A DNA stretch of 61,849 bases from Candidatus Gastranaerophilales bacterium (GTDB lineage: Bacteria > Cyanobacteriota > Vampirovibrionia > Gastranaerophilales > Gastranaerophilaceae). Position numbers and translations under genes: made by a program. Under the pieces are notes generated by a model. The model was not told the origin of the DNA, did not search any database, and saw nothing but the letters and a program-made list of their open reading frames with translations. Location: contig CALVBD010000009.1 in assembly GCA_944325635.1 (NCBI GenBank), positions 1-61,849 of the forward strand, in the 5' to 3' direction. Each line of letters begins with the position of its first letter. Positions within the stretch are counted from its first letter, which is position 1. Positions 1 to 9,872 of the stretch are shown one piece after another.

Positions 1-232
1 GTTGGGGTTGTGTCACCTGTTGGGGTTGTGTCACCTGTCGGGGTTGTGTCGCCCGTTGGGGTTGTGTCACCTGTCGGAGTTGTGTCACCCGTTGGGGTTG
101 TGTCACCTGTCGGAGTTGTGTCACCCGTTGGGGTTGTGTCACCTGTTGGGGTTGTGTCACCTGTCGGGGTTGTGTCGCCCGTTGGGGTTGTGTCACCTGT
201 CGGGGTTGTGTCACCCGTTGGCTCCGGAGGTG
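1..232 (-). repeat. 18-bp coding tandem repeat (TPTGDT array) of the partial adhesin
   Basis: About 12 near-identical 18-bp units, each encoding T-P-T-G-D-T on the minus strand, continue to the window edge. The variants are mostly synonymous (cgtt/tgtc alternation). The array is an in-frame spacer of the adhesin and the same unit type as the larger array at 3076-3905. Confidence 0.9.
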
Positions 233-2522
233 TCGTATCATGTGTAGGTTCTGTCGGAACTACAAGGTTATCGTCATCATCCTCTGTTCCTTTTTTATCA
301 TCAGGAATTATATCACCGTCTACATCATAATTCGGATCATCCTGCTGGATACTTCCGCCATAATAATAATTACGATCACCTTCGTCTTTTCCAACTTTTT
401 CCAAATCGTCAGGTCTTACTGCAATTCCTCGAATTGAAGTTTCTTCATTACAGTTATTAGTAATCTTATTCGTCCTATCATCAACATACACATTGGACAA
501 ATTATATTTGTCAGAACCCTCAATTTGACCTCTGTGTTGACCGAGATTAAAATAGTATCCGCCTGCATATGCATTATCTGCAATCAATGTCAGTGGCTGC
601 TGTTCCGGACGGTCATGTCTGCCGCCGCGAACTTTTCCATTTTTTACAACAATAATTGAATCAGCATTATTATTTGGAGTTCCGTCAGCATGCAAATCAA
701 GAGCGGTCAGTGTAACCTTCTTCGGTGTCAATGCCGATGTATAGCTTCCGTAATAATCATTTTTCAAATCGTATGTTGGAACCTTCCCAAGGTTTTCTAT
801 AAACAAATTCTTACCGCGTGTAACAATTTCGATATTTTCTTTGGCTGTTAATTCATTAATAAAAGTATTCCCCGAAAAATTCGCATTTATACTGCCATTC
901 CTTGCAATAAGCGCACCGACATTGTTATCATATTTATCATCTGTTGCTTTGATATTTATATCCCCGTTTTTGGAAATTATATCAATTTGATAATTAGAAC
1001 TTGGTTTATAAGTTAAATCATCCTGATTAAAACCATCATGATTAAAGGCACCTGCCGTCTGATTAAATGTAACAGAATTATCCTTGTCTCCAACATTACC
1101 GCTTGCAACAAGAGAAAACCCTTTTGCCTCCACATTAACCGTTGAAGGGTCTTTGGCTGCATTTACAATAGAATAAGATTTTTCGCCTTTATTCTTCGAA
1201 TCAGCATAAAGATAAACTTTTCCATCCGATTTAATTGAGTTCAATTTCATATCGGAATCTACAGCAGCAAGGTTGATGACGGATTCTTGACCTGAAGTTT
1301 CACTTTTAGCAGAAGCTGTATAAGTGCCATCTATACTTGCATTTATCGATTTTCGCAAATCTCTTGCGTCAGGACCTACTCCATCGTATGTTTTCTTACC
1401 TATAGAACCGTTTTTGACATCAATGTTCAAATTTCCGCCGTTTGTTGTTGAAAGATGAGTTTTTGCAACACCTGAGTTCAACAGACTTCCGTTTTCAATT
1501 TTAATATTGATATCTCCATTAGACTTTATATAATTATCATTTTCTGTCTCGTCCCCGATAAACACATCACCGGAATTTTTCTGGACAATATCAATACCTT
1601 TACCGCTTACATGACCTTTTACGAGTAAATCTTTACCGTTTTCATTATTTATTGCAATTTTACCTTCAGGACTCTTGACATCTGCGGTCGAATCTATTAA
1701 AACTCCACCATTTGTATTGTTTATCGTGACACCGCCTTTGCCGTCCAGAATGCCTGCAATAGAAACACCTTCTGATCCGTGTGAGGAAATTGTAATTGAC
1801 CCATTTTCCGCATTAATTGAATCTGCGTTAACCGTACTTGTTTTAACAAGTTGGTTAAACAATTCGTTTGCTCTTGCCTCAGAATTTAATAAAACAGGGT
1901 TATCATTGATACCAGAAACAATATGGGAATTTGCACTTGTAGCAATATTTGCACCGCTGAGATTAACGATATCTCGTGCAATGACTCTGCCGTCAACTTT
2001 AATATCACCTGAACCTTTTGAATTTTTTAAATTTTCAATAACGGTTGCATCTGATACGGTTTTACTGAACATATCGCTTTTGTTCTTGTTGTAATCCTGC
2101 ATCGTAGGGGTCAAAACAGATAAAGAGCCTACGTTCAAAACTCCGCTTGCGCCTACTACCATTCCGTTCGGAGAGACAAATATCGCATGCCCGTTGTAGA
2201 AGTTCCCGTCGCGCATTGTGTTTAGTATACCATTGATATTTATTGTATTATCTACAAAGTTTACAAACTTCGATACATTTTCTTCCCCGTATTTAAAGAT
2301 TAAATTCGCTATATCTCCTTCTGACAGGTGAAAATTTTCATAGTGTCGAAATCCGGTATTACCAAGAATATCTTCCGGCTTAATATTATATATACCGTCA
2401 TTACCAGTTACTCCGGTAATATTCGTCGGTAAATCCGCAGCCAATGCCATTGATGATACTAATGAAACTGATAATAATGCTACAATAACACGTTTATTTT
2501 TAGATGTTCCAAATCGCAACAT
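1..2522 (-). CDS. Filamentous haemagglutinin/leukotoxin-like adhesin, C-terminus beyond window
   Basis: Partial gene: the ATG is at 2522 and the frame stays open to base 1 (840 codons). Residues 1-28 form a signal peptide (basic start, hydrophobic core, cleavage after ALA). Residues about 30-150 are a TPS-like secretion/haemagglutination domain with a [20 protein letters not shown] block and a [12 protein letters not shown] block. Next come about 600 residues of Asn/Gly/Ile-rich repeats (INIK, GNLNI type) typical of a beta-helical adhesin stalk. From about residue 760 the chain becomes repeated TPTGDT hexapeptides running off the window. It is a paralogue of the adjacent upstream gene at 2653-6423, so a similar C-terminal domain may lie outside. 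The Shine-Dalgarno GGAAAGGG (2532-2539) can be masked by an upstream complementary sequence. Role: exported, probably surface-bound adhesin. The family is clear; the ligand is unknown. Confidence 0.85.
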   Translation of the reverse strand, partial: MLRFGTSKNKRVIVALLSVSLVSSMALAADLPTNITGVTGNDGIYNIKPEDILGNTGFRHYENFHLSEGDIANLIFKYGEENVSKFVNFVDNTININGILNTMRDGNFYNGHAIFVSPNGMVVGASGVLNVGSLSVLTPTMQDYNKNKSDMFSKTVSDATVIENLKNSKGSGDIKVDGRVIARDIVNLSGANIATSANSHIVSGINDNPVLLNSEARANELFNQLVKTSTVNADSINAENGSITISSHGSEGVSIAGILDGKGGVTINNTNGGVLIDSTADVKSPEGKIAINNENGKDLLVKGHVSGKGIDIVQKNSGDVFIGDETENDNYIKSNGDINIKIENGSLLNSGVAKTHLSTTNGGNLNIDVKNGSIGKKTYDGVGPDARDLRKSINASIDGTYTASAKSETSGQESVINLAAVDSDMKLNSIKSDGKVYLYADSKNKGEKSYSIVNAAKDPSTVNVEAKGFSLVASGNVGDKDNSVTFNQTAGAFNHDGFNQDDLTYKPSSNYQIDIISKNGDINIKATDDKYDNNVGALIARNGSINANFSGNTFINELTAKENIEIVTRGKNLFIENLGKVPTYDLKNDYYGSYTSALTPKKVTLTALDLHADGTPNNNADSIIVVKNGKVRGGRHDRPEQQPLTLIADNAYAGGYYFNLGQHRGQIEGSDKYNLSNVYVDDRTNKITNNCNEETSIRGIAVRPDDLEKVGKDEGDRNYYYGGSIQQDDPNYDVDGDIIPDDKKGTEDDDDNLVVPTEPTHDTTPPEPTGDTTPTGDTTPTGDTTPTGDTTPTGDTTPTGDTTPTGDTTPTGDTTPTGDTTPTGDTTPTGDTTPTGDTTP

Positions 2523-2617
2523 AGAAAATATCCCTTTCCAAACTTCCGGTTATATTCTTAGAGTATCTACATGTTACTACAAACATAGAATATAATTGCA
2601 ATAGGAAAGGGATATAT
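2523..2617 (-). promoter_or_regulatory. Nested inverted repeat masking the adhesin Shine-Dalgarno
   Basis: In the minus-strand transcript the Shine-Dalgarno region GGAAAGGGATAT (2528-2539) is perfectly complementary to ATATCCCTTTCC (2604-2615), 64 nt upstream. A second inverted repeat, TTATATTCT (2551-2559) with AGAATATAA (2587-2595), nests inside. The leader can therefore fold into one long hairpin that hides the ribosome-binding site. No U-run follows, so it does not look like a terminator. The regulatory role is inferred. Confidence 0.5.
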
Positions 2618-2652
2618 GTTGCAAATTCATTACATTTCGTAATGATTTGATA

Positions 2653-5600
2653 TTATCTGCTGCTCAAAAGTTCTGCACGTTTAAGAAGCAGACTGAGGAA
2701 CAAAAGCCTGTTCGCATTATATTCGCTTAAGTTTACGAATTCTGCACCGGCTCTTGTTTCGCTTGCGGTAACTACTTTAACTTCAGTATTAATTTTCAAC
2801 CTTGAATATTGGAGTTTTATAGGGATTATGTCGCCGACTTTCAGAGAATTGTGGTGAGTAAGCGCTACACCACCTCTGGAAATATCAATAATTGAGTCAA
2901 TTTTTCCGCCATCATTGTCAAGAAGTTTAACAGCTTTATCTGTGTTGTTAATACTAAATCTAATGTATTGGCGTTTGTCAATAGACGGAATTGAGTCAGA
3001 AACATCTTTCTGGCGTTTCCAGGTCTTGTAATCAATGTCATTACGGCTGATAGAGGATTCTGTAGAATCCGTTGCCTCTGTTGGAGTTGTGTCGCTTGTC
3101 GGAGTTGTGTCACCTGTCGGAGTGGTATCGCTCGTCGGAGTGGTATCGCTCGTCGGAGTGGTGTCACTCGTCGGAGTGGTATCACTGGTTGGAGTTGTGT
3201 CACTGGTTGGTGTTGTATCACTGGTCGGTGTTGTATCACTTGTCGGAGTGGTGTCACTGGTTGGAGTGGTGTCACTGGTTGGTGTTGTGTCACTGGTTGG
3301 TGTTGTATCACTTGTCGGTGTTGTATCACTTGTCGGAGTGGTGTCACTGGTTGGAGTGGTGTCACTGGTTGGAGTGGTGTCACTGGTTGGAGTTGTATCA
3401 CTGGTCGGTGTTGTATCACTGGTCGGTGTTGTATCACTTGTCGGAGTGGTGTCTCCCGTCGGAGTGGTATCGCTCGTCGGAGTGGTATCGCTCGTCGGAG
3501 TGGTATCACTGGTTGGAGTTGTATCACTGGTCGGTGTTGTGTCACTCGTTGGCGTTGTATCACTGGTCGGTGTTGTGTCACTTGTCGGTGTTGTATCACT
3601 GGTCGGTGTTGTATCACTTGTCGGAGTGGTGTCTCCCGTCGGAGTGGTATCGCTCGTCGGAGTTGTATCACTCGTCGGTGTTGTGTCACTCGTTGGAGTT
3701 GTATCACTGGTCGGAGTGGTGTCGCTCGTTGGAGTGGTGTCACTCGTCGGTGTTGTGTCACCTGTCGGAGTTGTGTCTCCCGTCGGAGTTGTATCACTCG
3801 TCGGTGTTGTATCGCTAGTCGGAGTTGTGTCGCTCGTCGGAGTTGTATCACTCGTCGGTGTTGTGTCACTCGTTGGAGTTGTATCACTGGTCGGAGTGGT
3901 GTCGCCTGTAGGCGAAGTTGGTGCGGTTGGTTCTGTCGGTTTTATATCCCCTGTAGGTTCCGGTACAATTAAATGGTCGTCTCCTTCATCCTTATACCCC
4001 GGTACGACCCCATCCTGACTGCTCCCGCCGCCATAGTAATTCCTGTCATGGATATCTTTTCCGATATCTTTTACATCATCAGGTCTTACCGCATTGACTC
4101 TTATTTCTGTTTCTTTATTACTTATAGCAGTTCTGTCATCGTATTCCCAATAAGATTTGCCGTTTTCATCACGGTCTTTACCCATGTGGAAATGGAAACC
4201 GCCTGCGTACACATTATCACCTGTTAAGGTTACATTTGTATCCTTATTCGTATTCATGTTTTTTATTACAAGGTTTGAATCGGCATAACCGTCATAACCG
4301 TCTAAATCCGTATGGTCAAGTCTTGTTCTGTCATTAATATCAAGAACTTTTATATTAATATTATCTGCAATAACACCATCCGTTGTTCCCACGTTTTCAA
4401 TATACATTTCTGCGCCGCGCGTGATAAGGTTCAAATCATCTTCAGCAGAAACATTTTCAATAAAAGTATCTCCTGAAAATTCCGCATATATTGAACCTTT
4501 ATTCGCCAGTAAGTTACATACGTGCGTATCATAAGCATCGCTCAAACCTTTTATATAAATACTGCCGTTTTCGGATTTCATATCAACCCCGTAAGTGTCA
4601 GATACAGGTTTATTGGTAAGAGTATTTAAATCTATTTTATTTACAGGACTTTTTGTCGCGTCAAATGTTAATTTTTTCCCGTCTGCACCGATGTCGCCCG
4701 TCGCAAGAATTGAAATTCCGTAACCTTTTACATTCGGTTTTGCAGCATCGTTTGAAGCATTTAAAATATCATAGGCAATTTTATCTTTTATTGCAGATCC
4801 AGCATACAAAATGGCTCTGCCGTCCGCGTCAATGTAATTCAACTTCATATCGGAATCTAACGCCGCAAGGTTTATGGTTAAATCGTTATCTTTGGCAAAT
4901 TTTGAAGTTACCGCAGTATAAGTACCGTCAATATTTGCATTGATTGAGCGCGTCAGGTCTCTATCATTTACACCGGTACAAATCCCGTTATCACAAGGGT
5001 TGTCGTTTTTGCCGATTGTACCGTCTGTTACATGGATATTTAAATTTCCGCCGTTTGTTGTGTATAAGAGAGTTTTCGCAACACCATAATTCAAAAGGCT
5101 GCCGTCGACTATTTTTATATTAATGTCTCCGTTTGAGGACACATAAAAATCATTTGCGGAATTATCTCCTATCTCAATATTGCCTCCGTCTGAGAAAAGG
5201 TCAATTCCGTGCGCTTTCAGAAAACCTTTTATATTTATTCCGCCGGTGCTCACGTTTTGGATATTTAATTTATGTGAAGTATTTTCAACTCTTCCGGAAC
5301 TTTCAATATTCACTGCACCCTGAGAGTTATAAATATTTGTCTCCCCGCCTTTTGAGAAAACCTGTCCGGCTATCTTTATACCCGCAGAACCGGCATTTTT
5401 AATTCTCGTTATTCCGTTATTATAAAGTTCAGCAAGTTTGCCTATAACAATACCGCCTGATGCACCATTTTCAATTTGCAAAGTCCCGTTATTGTTAGTG
5501 ATATTGCCGTTTATATTAATTCCCTGCTCGGATTTAATAATCGTATTGCCGTTTGCGTTTGTAATCGTTCCGTCAACCGTAACCCCTGCGGATCCGGCAC

Positions 5601-6423
5601 TTTCTATTTGGGTTTTACCTTTCCCGAAATTCTGTAAAGTAGCACCTTCTGCAACTGTAACTCCGTCATTACCCGTTCCGTGCGCGACAATTTTTATTGT
5701 TCCGTCAACCTCTTTAAATGAAGTACCTGAACTTGTGCCATTTTTTACAAGCTGATTAAATAAAATATCAGCCTGCTCCAACGAACCTAATGAAGTAGGT
5801 TTTCCAACTTCCTGCCCCCCGGCAAGAAGTCTTGCACCGCTATTTATAGCAACATCTTTTGCTGCAAGATTAATAGCATCTCTTGCCATTACAGTACCGT
5901 CAATTCTGATTGTGCCGTTACCCTTCAATGCCATTGCGGCTTCATACTCAGGAGTCCCTGGCTTGGAAAGGATTTCTGCATACTTCTTCATATCTCCGGT
6001 AAAACCGTTATATGTACAAGGCGCAGGTGTCATTACTGATAAAGAGCCTACGTTCAAAACTCCGCTTGCGCCTACTACCATTCCGTTCGGAGAGACAAAT
6101 ATCGCATGCCCGTTGTAGAAGTTCCCGTCGCGCATTGTGTTTAATATACCATTGATATTTATTGTATTATCTACAAAGTTTACGAACTTCGATACATTTT
6201 CTTCTCCGTATTTAAATATTAAATTCGCTATGTCGCCTTCTGACAAGTGAAAGTTTTCATAGTGGCGAAAACCTATATCTTTAATTATATCTTGAGGGTT
6301 AATATTAAAAACGCCGTTTGGGCCTTCTATACCTGAAATATCGGATGCCATAACCTGTGTTGTGATTAAAGTTAAGGATAATAAAGAGACAATAATCCTT
6401 CTTCTTTTATTAGAATGTGACAT
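2653..6423 (-). CDS. Filamentous haemagglutinin-like adhesin with hexapeptide stalk and C-terminal PilZ domain
   Basis: A 1256-residue exported protein. Residues 1-26 are a signal peptide ending in VMA. Residues 27-150 are a TPS/haemagglutination-type domain nearly identical to that of the downstream paralogue. Residues 150-790 hold repetitive INIKGNI-type beta-helix sequence. Residues 840-1115 are about 46 [12 protein letters not shown] units. The last roughly 105 residues form a PilZ domain: R-x-x-x-R at 1151-1155, D-x-S-x-x-G at 1180-1185 and a RAGAEFVNL strand, the hallmark residues for binding cyclic di-GMP. PilZ domains normally act in the cytoplasm, so one at the end of a signal-peptide protein is odd. 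Either the C-terminus stays inside during export or the domain has another ligand. Gene start: ATG with AAAGGA upstream. It lies 97 bp downstream of a flippase gene. The TPS and PilZ calls are strong; the function is inferred. Confidence 0.88.
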   Translation of the reverse strand: MSHSNKRRRIIVSLLSLTLITTQVMASDISGIEGPNGVFNINPQDIIKDIGFRHYENFHLSEGDIANLIFKYGEENVSKFVNFVDNTININGILNTMRDGNFYNGHAIFVSPNGMVVGASGVLNVGSLSVMTPAPCTYNGFTGDMKKYAEILSKPGTPEYEAAMALKGNGTIRIDGTVMARDAINLAAKDVAINSGARLLAGGQEVGKPTSLGSLEQADILFNQLVKNGTSSGTSFKEVDGTIKIVAHGTGNDGVTVAEGATLQNFGKGKTQIESAGSAGVTVDGTITNANGNTIIKSEQGININGNITNNNGTLQIENGASGGIVIGKLAELYNNGITRIKNAGSAGIKIAGQVFSKGGETNIYNSQGAVNIESSGRVENTSHKLNIQNVSTGGINIKGFLKAHGIDLFSDGGNIEIGDNSANDFYVSSNGDINIKIVDGSLLNYGVAKTLLYTTNGGNLNIHVTDGTIGKNDNPCDNGICTGVNDRDLTRSINANIDGTYTAVTSKFAKDNDLTINLAALDSDMKLNYIDADGRAILYAGSAIKDKIAYDILNASNDAAKPNVKGYGISILATGDIGADGKKLTFDATKSPVNKIDLNTLTNKPVSDTYGVDMKSENGSIYIKGLSDAYDTHVCNLLANKGSIYAEFSGDTFIENVSAEDDLNLITRGAEMYIENVGTTDGVIADNINIKVLDINDRTRLDHTDLDGYDGYADSNLVIKNMNTNKDTNVTLTGDNVYAGGFHFHMGKDRDENGKSYWEYDDRTAISNKETEIRVNAVRPDDVKDIGKDIHDRNYYGGGSSQDGVVPGYKDEGDDHLIVPEPTGDIKPTEPTAPTSPTGDTTPTSDTTPTSDTTPTSDTTPTSDTTPTSDTTPTSDTTPTGDTTPTGDTTPTSDTTPTSDTTPTSDTTPTSDTTPTSDTTPTSDTTPTGDTTPTSDTTPTSDTTPTSDTTPTSDTTPTSDTTPTSDTTPTSDTTPTSDTTPTSDTTPTGDTTPTSDTTPTSDTTPTSDTTPTSDTTPTSDTTPTSDTTPTSDTTPTSDTTPTSDTTPTSDTTPTSDTTPTSDTTPTSDTTPTSDTTPTSDTTPTSDTTPTSDTTPTSDTTPTGDTTPTSDTTPTEATDSTESSISRNDIDYKTWKRQKDVSDSIPSIDKRQYIRFSINNTDKAVKLLDNDGGKIDSIIDISRGGVALTHHNSLKVGDIIPIKLQYSRLKINTEVKVVTASETRAGAEFVNLSEYNANRLLFLSLLLKRAELLSSR
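3076..3905 (-). repeat. 18-bp coding tandem repeat, about 46 copies (TPTSDT)
   Basis: Unit of 18 bp encoding T-P-T-S-D-T (some T-P-T-G-D-T) between the beta-helical part and the PilZ domain. Larger blocks of several units are duplicated (for example near 3430-3530 and 3610-3700), showing growth by slippage or unequal crossing-over. Because 18 is a multiple of 3, copy changes alter stalk length without breaking the frame. Confidence 0.95.
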
Positions 6424-6520
6424 AATAATATTCGTGTCCTTTCACTGACTGTAAAAACTGAAAATTGGGGTAATATAATTATATATTTACCTGCATTTTA
6501 AATCTAATATTTAAAAAAAC

Positions 6521-7981
6521 TTAACAGTTATCGTGTTTTTTAAACATATTATTATTTATTGCAAAATAACAAACATAATATACCAGCATAAGAACAGTCA
6601 TTTTAATAACAGGTGTAATTGCAGATATATCTAAAAATAAATAATGAATAAATCCCAGAGGCAAAAATGATAAAAACATTCCCAGCATAATTCGTGAAGG
6701 ATAAACCAGTCTCAACCCGCGTAATACAATAACAATACTCAAGAAATAATATAAAAAGTTTGCGCCAAGCGTTGCCATACCTACACCGGCCAACCCGAAT
6801 TTCGGAATTAATACAATGTTGAGAATAATACCTACAATACCGGAAATAAGTTTTATTATAAAATCTATATAAGTTTTATTCGCCAGATGATATTGAAGGG
6901 TTGTATAGTCAGTTAACCCCATAAAGAAAGTTCCGAAGGCGAAGTAAGGGATTAATCTGAATGCTTCATGGAATTTAGGCGCAGAAAATATAGCAACAAA
7001 ATCCTGTGCGTATAAAGACATTATGGTAACAGCAGGAAGTGAAATCAATACGTAATAACCTGTAAATCGAGAAATTATCGGTCTTACATCAATTCTTGCT
7101 TCATACATTCTGATAATACGAGGAACTGCGGCAACAGTAATTATTGAAAATACGGTCATCAAAAGCGGCAGGGTTACGCCGTAAGCAACACCAACATAGC
7201 CTACATCCGTAAATCCGCTTATGTTATTCATGATAAACTTGTTACTTTGATTTATAATCCATGCACTCAATGATGTAGCGGCAATCGGGATTCCGTAAGC
7301 AAATATCGGTAAAAGAACGTTTAATTTAAGTTTTGGAACTCTAAAATACGCCCAGATATTACTCTGATAAATAAGCAAAACATCAATTAACGTAATTGAA
7401 ATTGCCATACCCAAAAGCAGGGCGATTGCGCCCATGTGACAAACTTTTATAAAAAATACAGAAAGCCCAATAGTTAAAATCTGGTTCAGAATAGTTGAAA
7501 ACGTAAAGGCTACGGATTTCAACTGAGCTCTGAGCAATTGAAAAAGCAAAGCTCTTATTGCAACAGGAATAATCAACAGCAATATAGCCAGAAAATAATG
7601 CGGTTGAATCTTAAAAAACGAATAAAAATGTTCCCTGAAAATAAATGTTATTAAAAACATTGCAAGAACATTAAATCCGAGAATACTAACCAGAATAGAT
7701 AAATAACTAGGTAAATCCTGAGCCAGCTGGTGCTGCCTGAAAAATCTTAAGCCTGATAAACCTACCCAGTCAGAAAATAAAATACAAAGAAACGAAAGAA
7801 GTGCTATGGACAAAGAATACAATCCATACTGTTCCGGAGGCAAAAGACTCGTATAAACAGGGACAATAATTGCGTTTCCGAGCATGCCGCAAATCTTCGA
7901 TGGCGAATACTTCAGCATATCACGGAAGATGGCTTTTAATTGTATCTTTTCTTCTTCCTTGTTCTCTATGAATTCCATCAT
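6521..7981 (-). CDS. Polysaccharide flippase, Wzx/MOP-exporter type
   Basis: A 486-residue, highly hydrophobic protein with about 12-14 membrane segments. The N-terminus (ML-KYSPSKICGMLGN followed by VYTSLLPPEQYGLYSL) matches the oligosaccharide flippase branch of the MOP superfamily, where the P-x-x-Y-G-x-Y-x-L motif follows helix 1. Such proteins flip undecaprenyl-linked sugar units across the inner membrane for O-antigen or capsule assembly. Length is normal for the family. It follows rimO by 45 bp on the same strand and precedes the adhesin genes. No glycosyltransferase cluster is adjacent, so the exact glycan is unknown. Confidence 0.85.
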   Translation of the reverse strand: MMEFIENKEEEKIQLKAIFRDMLKYSPSKICGMLGNAIIVPVYTSLLPPEQYGLYSLSIALLSFLCILFSDWVGLSGLRFFRQHQLAQDLPSYLSILVSILGFNVLAMFLITFIFREHFYSFFKIQPHYFLAILLLIIPVAIRALLFQLLRAQLKSVAFTFSTILNQILTIGLSVFFIKVCHMGAIALLLGMAISITLIDVLLIYQSNIWAYFRVPKLKLNVLLPIFAYGIPIAATSLSAWIINQSNKFIMNNISGFTDVGYVGVAYGVTLPLLMTVFSIITVAAVPRIIRMYEARIDVRPIISRFTGYYVLISLPAVTIMSLYAQDFVAIFSAPKFHEAFRLIPYFAFGTFFMGLTDYTTLQYHLANKTYIDFIIKLISGIVGIILNIVLIPKFGLAGVGMATLGANFLYYFLSIVIVLRGLRLVYPSRIMLGMFLSFLPLGFIHYLFLDISAITPVIKMTVLMLVYYVCYFAINNNMFKKHDNC

Positions 7982-8026
7982 TAACCTTGATAATAGAAAT
8001 ATTTTACTATAAAATTGTTATTCTGT

Positions 8027-9343
8027 CTATTGAATTACTCCAAATAAATCATATTCATCCGCGTTATCAATCAGAACATTTTCAATATCACCCGGGACAA
8101 CAGGGTTGTTGCTTTTTGCATAAACAAGACCGTCTATTTCCGGAGCATCGTGCTGCGAGCGCATTATAACAACACCTTCATCAGTAATTCCTTCCACAAT
8201 ACAAGGAAGAACTTTTCCTATATAGGTTTGATTTATTTCATAAGATATCTGCTGCTGTAAGGCCATAAGTTCCTTATAACGTTTATGTTTAAGTTTTTTA
8301 GGAACCTGGTGCTGCATAGAATATGAGGTCGTATTCTTTTCACGGGAATATTCAAAAACCCCCATTCTGTCAAATCTTGCACGTTTCACAAATTCATAAA
8401 GCCTGTTGAACTGCTCCTCGGTTTCTCCCGGATACCCAACGATAAATGCCGTTCTGATGGCTACTCCAGGGATTTTGTCGCGTAATTTTTTTATTAATAC
8501 ATCATAATCAAAAGCAGGACGGCGCATTGCCTCAAGAATTTCTTTATCGTAATGCTGAAGCGGAATATCAATATATTTTACAACCTTATCCAGAGTTGCT
8601 ATTGCGTGAATTAATTCCTCGTTCATCTGTGACGGATAAGCATACATTATCCTTATCCAGCCTAAGCCTTCTATTTTATTAAGTTCTTCCAAAAGTTTTG
8701 CAAGTGACGGTTTTCCGTAAATATCAATTCCGTAGCTTGTTGTATCCTGCGCAATCAGAACGACTTCAGTTACACCTTTTGCAACAAGTTCTTTGGCTTC
8801 TTCAACTATATTTTCAATTGTACGAGAATGATATGCCCCGCGTAATTGCGGAATTATGCAGTATCCGCAGTGGTAGTTACAGCCGTCTGCAACCTTTATA
8901 TAAGAGCTTGCACCCATTGTAATCTGCTGGCGCTTGACGTTTTCCGGATATATGTATTCAGGTTTTTCGGAAATCTTTGCAACGTATTCATCGTTTTGCC
9001 TATTCAAAACTTTCTCGACAACGGATACAATCTCTTTTAAATCGGAAGTTCCAAGCATTGCACAAACTTCCGGAATAGCTTCTTTAAGTTCATCTTTATG
9101 CTTTTGAGGAAGGCAGCCCGTCACAATCACTTTTTTCCCGTCGTTCACCATCTGCAAAATTGATTGTACAGATTCCTGTTCCGCATCATGAATAAAGGAA
9201 CAAGTATTTACAATAACGACATCCGCATCGTTATCATCAAGAGTAATTTCGTAGCCTTTCTCTGCCAGAAACCCCAGCATAAGTTCTGAATCTACCAAAT
9301 TCTTTGCGCATCCGTGGTTTATTAATGCTATTTTTTTATTCAT
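8027..9343 (-). CDS. rimO: Ribosomal protein S12 methylthiotransferase RimO
   Basis: A 438-residue radical-SAM enzyme that adds a methylthio group to an aspartate of ribosomal protein S12. N-terminal MTTase domain with cluster cysteines C12, C48 and C77; radical-SAM motif C155-x3-C159-x2-C162 (GCNYHCGYC); C-terminal TRAM domain from about 370. The motifs NHGCAKNLVDSE and RFDRMGVFEYSREKNT are RimO-type rather than MiaB-type. Start ATG with GGAGA upstream; a TATAAT at 9363-9368 may be its -10 box. Full length. Confidence 0.93.
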   Translation of the reverse strand: MNKKIALINHGCAKNLVDSELMLGFLAEKGYEITLDDNDADVVIVNTCSFIHDAEQESVQSILQMVNDGKKVIVTGCLPQKHKDELKEAIPEVCAMLGTSDLKEIVSVVEKVLNRQNDEYVAKISEKPEYIYPENVKRQQITMGASSYIKVADGCNYHCGYCIIPQLRGAYHSRTIENIVEEAKELVAKGVTEVVLIAQDTTSYGIDIYGKPSLAKLLEELNKIEGLGWIRIMYAYPSQMNEELIHAIATLDKVVKYIDIPLQHYDKEILEAMRRPAFDYDVLIKKLRDKIPGVAIRTAFIVGYPGETEEQFNRLYEFVKRARFDRMGVFEYSREKNTTSYSMQHQVPKKLKHKRYKELMALQQQISYEINQTYIGKVLPCIVEGITDEGVVIMRSQHDAPEIDGLVYAKSNNPVVPGDIENVLIDNADEYDLFGVIQ

Positions 9344-9459
9344 ACATTTCTCCGTAAGACGAATTATACCTCTAAAAATTCCGCCTGCATTTTTACTCTA
9401 GCATGAATAAAGTCTTTTGTAATTATACTATAAGGGGAATAAACCATTTAGAATTTTGT

Positions 9460-9872
9460 TTAAAGTTTTACTTTGCCACCCTTTACATAATTTGTATATA
9501 TGAGTTCGTCTTTCCCGCTAATTATATTAGTCAAACTTTGTTGACCGGTAAATGACCACCCGTTTGTTGAAACCCTTCCTTTTTCTACAATTAACTCAAA
9601 GGCATCATGTCCAAATTGATTAGGATTTTTAGGTCCATTCACATCCATTCTTAAAAATGCACAGCGCCGGTTTGTCCATTGAGATTTAATGGTATTACCA
9701 TCTTTATCCAATATCGGTTGATAATATTCATCTCTTTTAATAGAAGTGGTCACAGCATAACAATCCGGATTATTATATTGATATACAGTAACAACTGCAC
9801 CATTATTAGTATCATTAAAGGATGAACACAGAGTACCCGCTTGAAATAAATAATCTGAAAGAACAAATTAAA
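9460..9872 (-). pseudogene. Type IV pilin-like C-terminal fragment, 5' end lost
   Basis: An open frame of about 137 codons from a stop at 9873 to a stop at 9460, with no prepilin signal. It contains two pilin-type Cys regions (LCSSFND, DCYAV) and the block MDVNGPKNPNQFGHDAFELIV. That block matches DVNGVKGPNRWGYDMF and DINGGKAPNCYGKDLF in the two other pilin genes of this window. The hydrophobic N-terminal GFTLAEVL part is missing, and the upstream side runs antisense into a small HTH gene. A GTG at 9753 could start a short product, but without the pilin helix it would not be assembled. Most likely a pilin truncated by a deletion or insertion. Confidence 0.7.

Noticed and set aside
2523..2617. 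Intrinsic terminator or c-di-GMP riboswitch before the partial adhesin
   Set aside because: No U-run follows the stem and no conserved riboswitch core sequence is recognisable; the pairing is with the Shine-Dalgarno.
3076..3905. CRISPR array
   Set aside because: Units are contiguous 18-bp coding repeats with no unique spacers and no cas genes.
3035..4018. Long open frames antisense to or shifted within the 18-bp repeat array
   Set aside because: They exist only because an 18-bp repeat is open in several frames; the PilZ-adhesin frame has a signal peptide and recognised domains.
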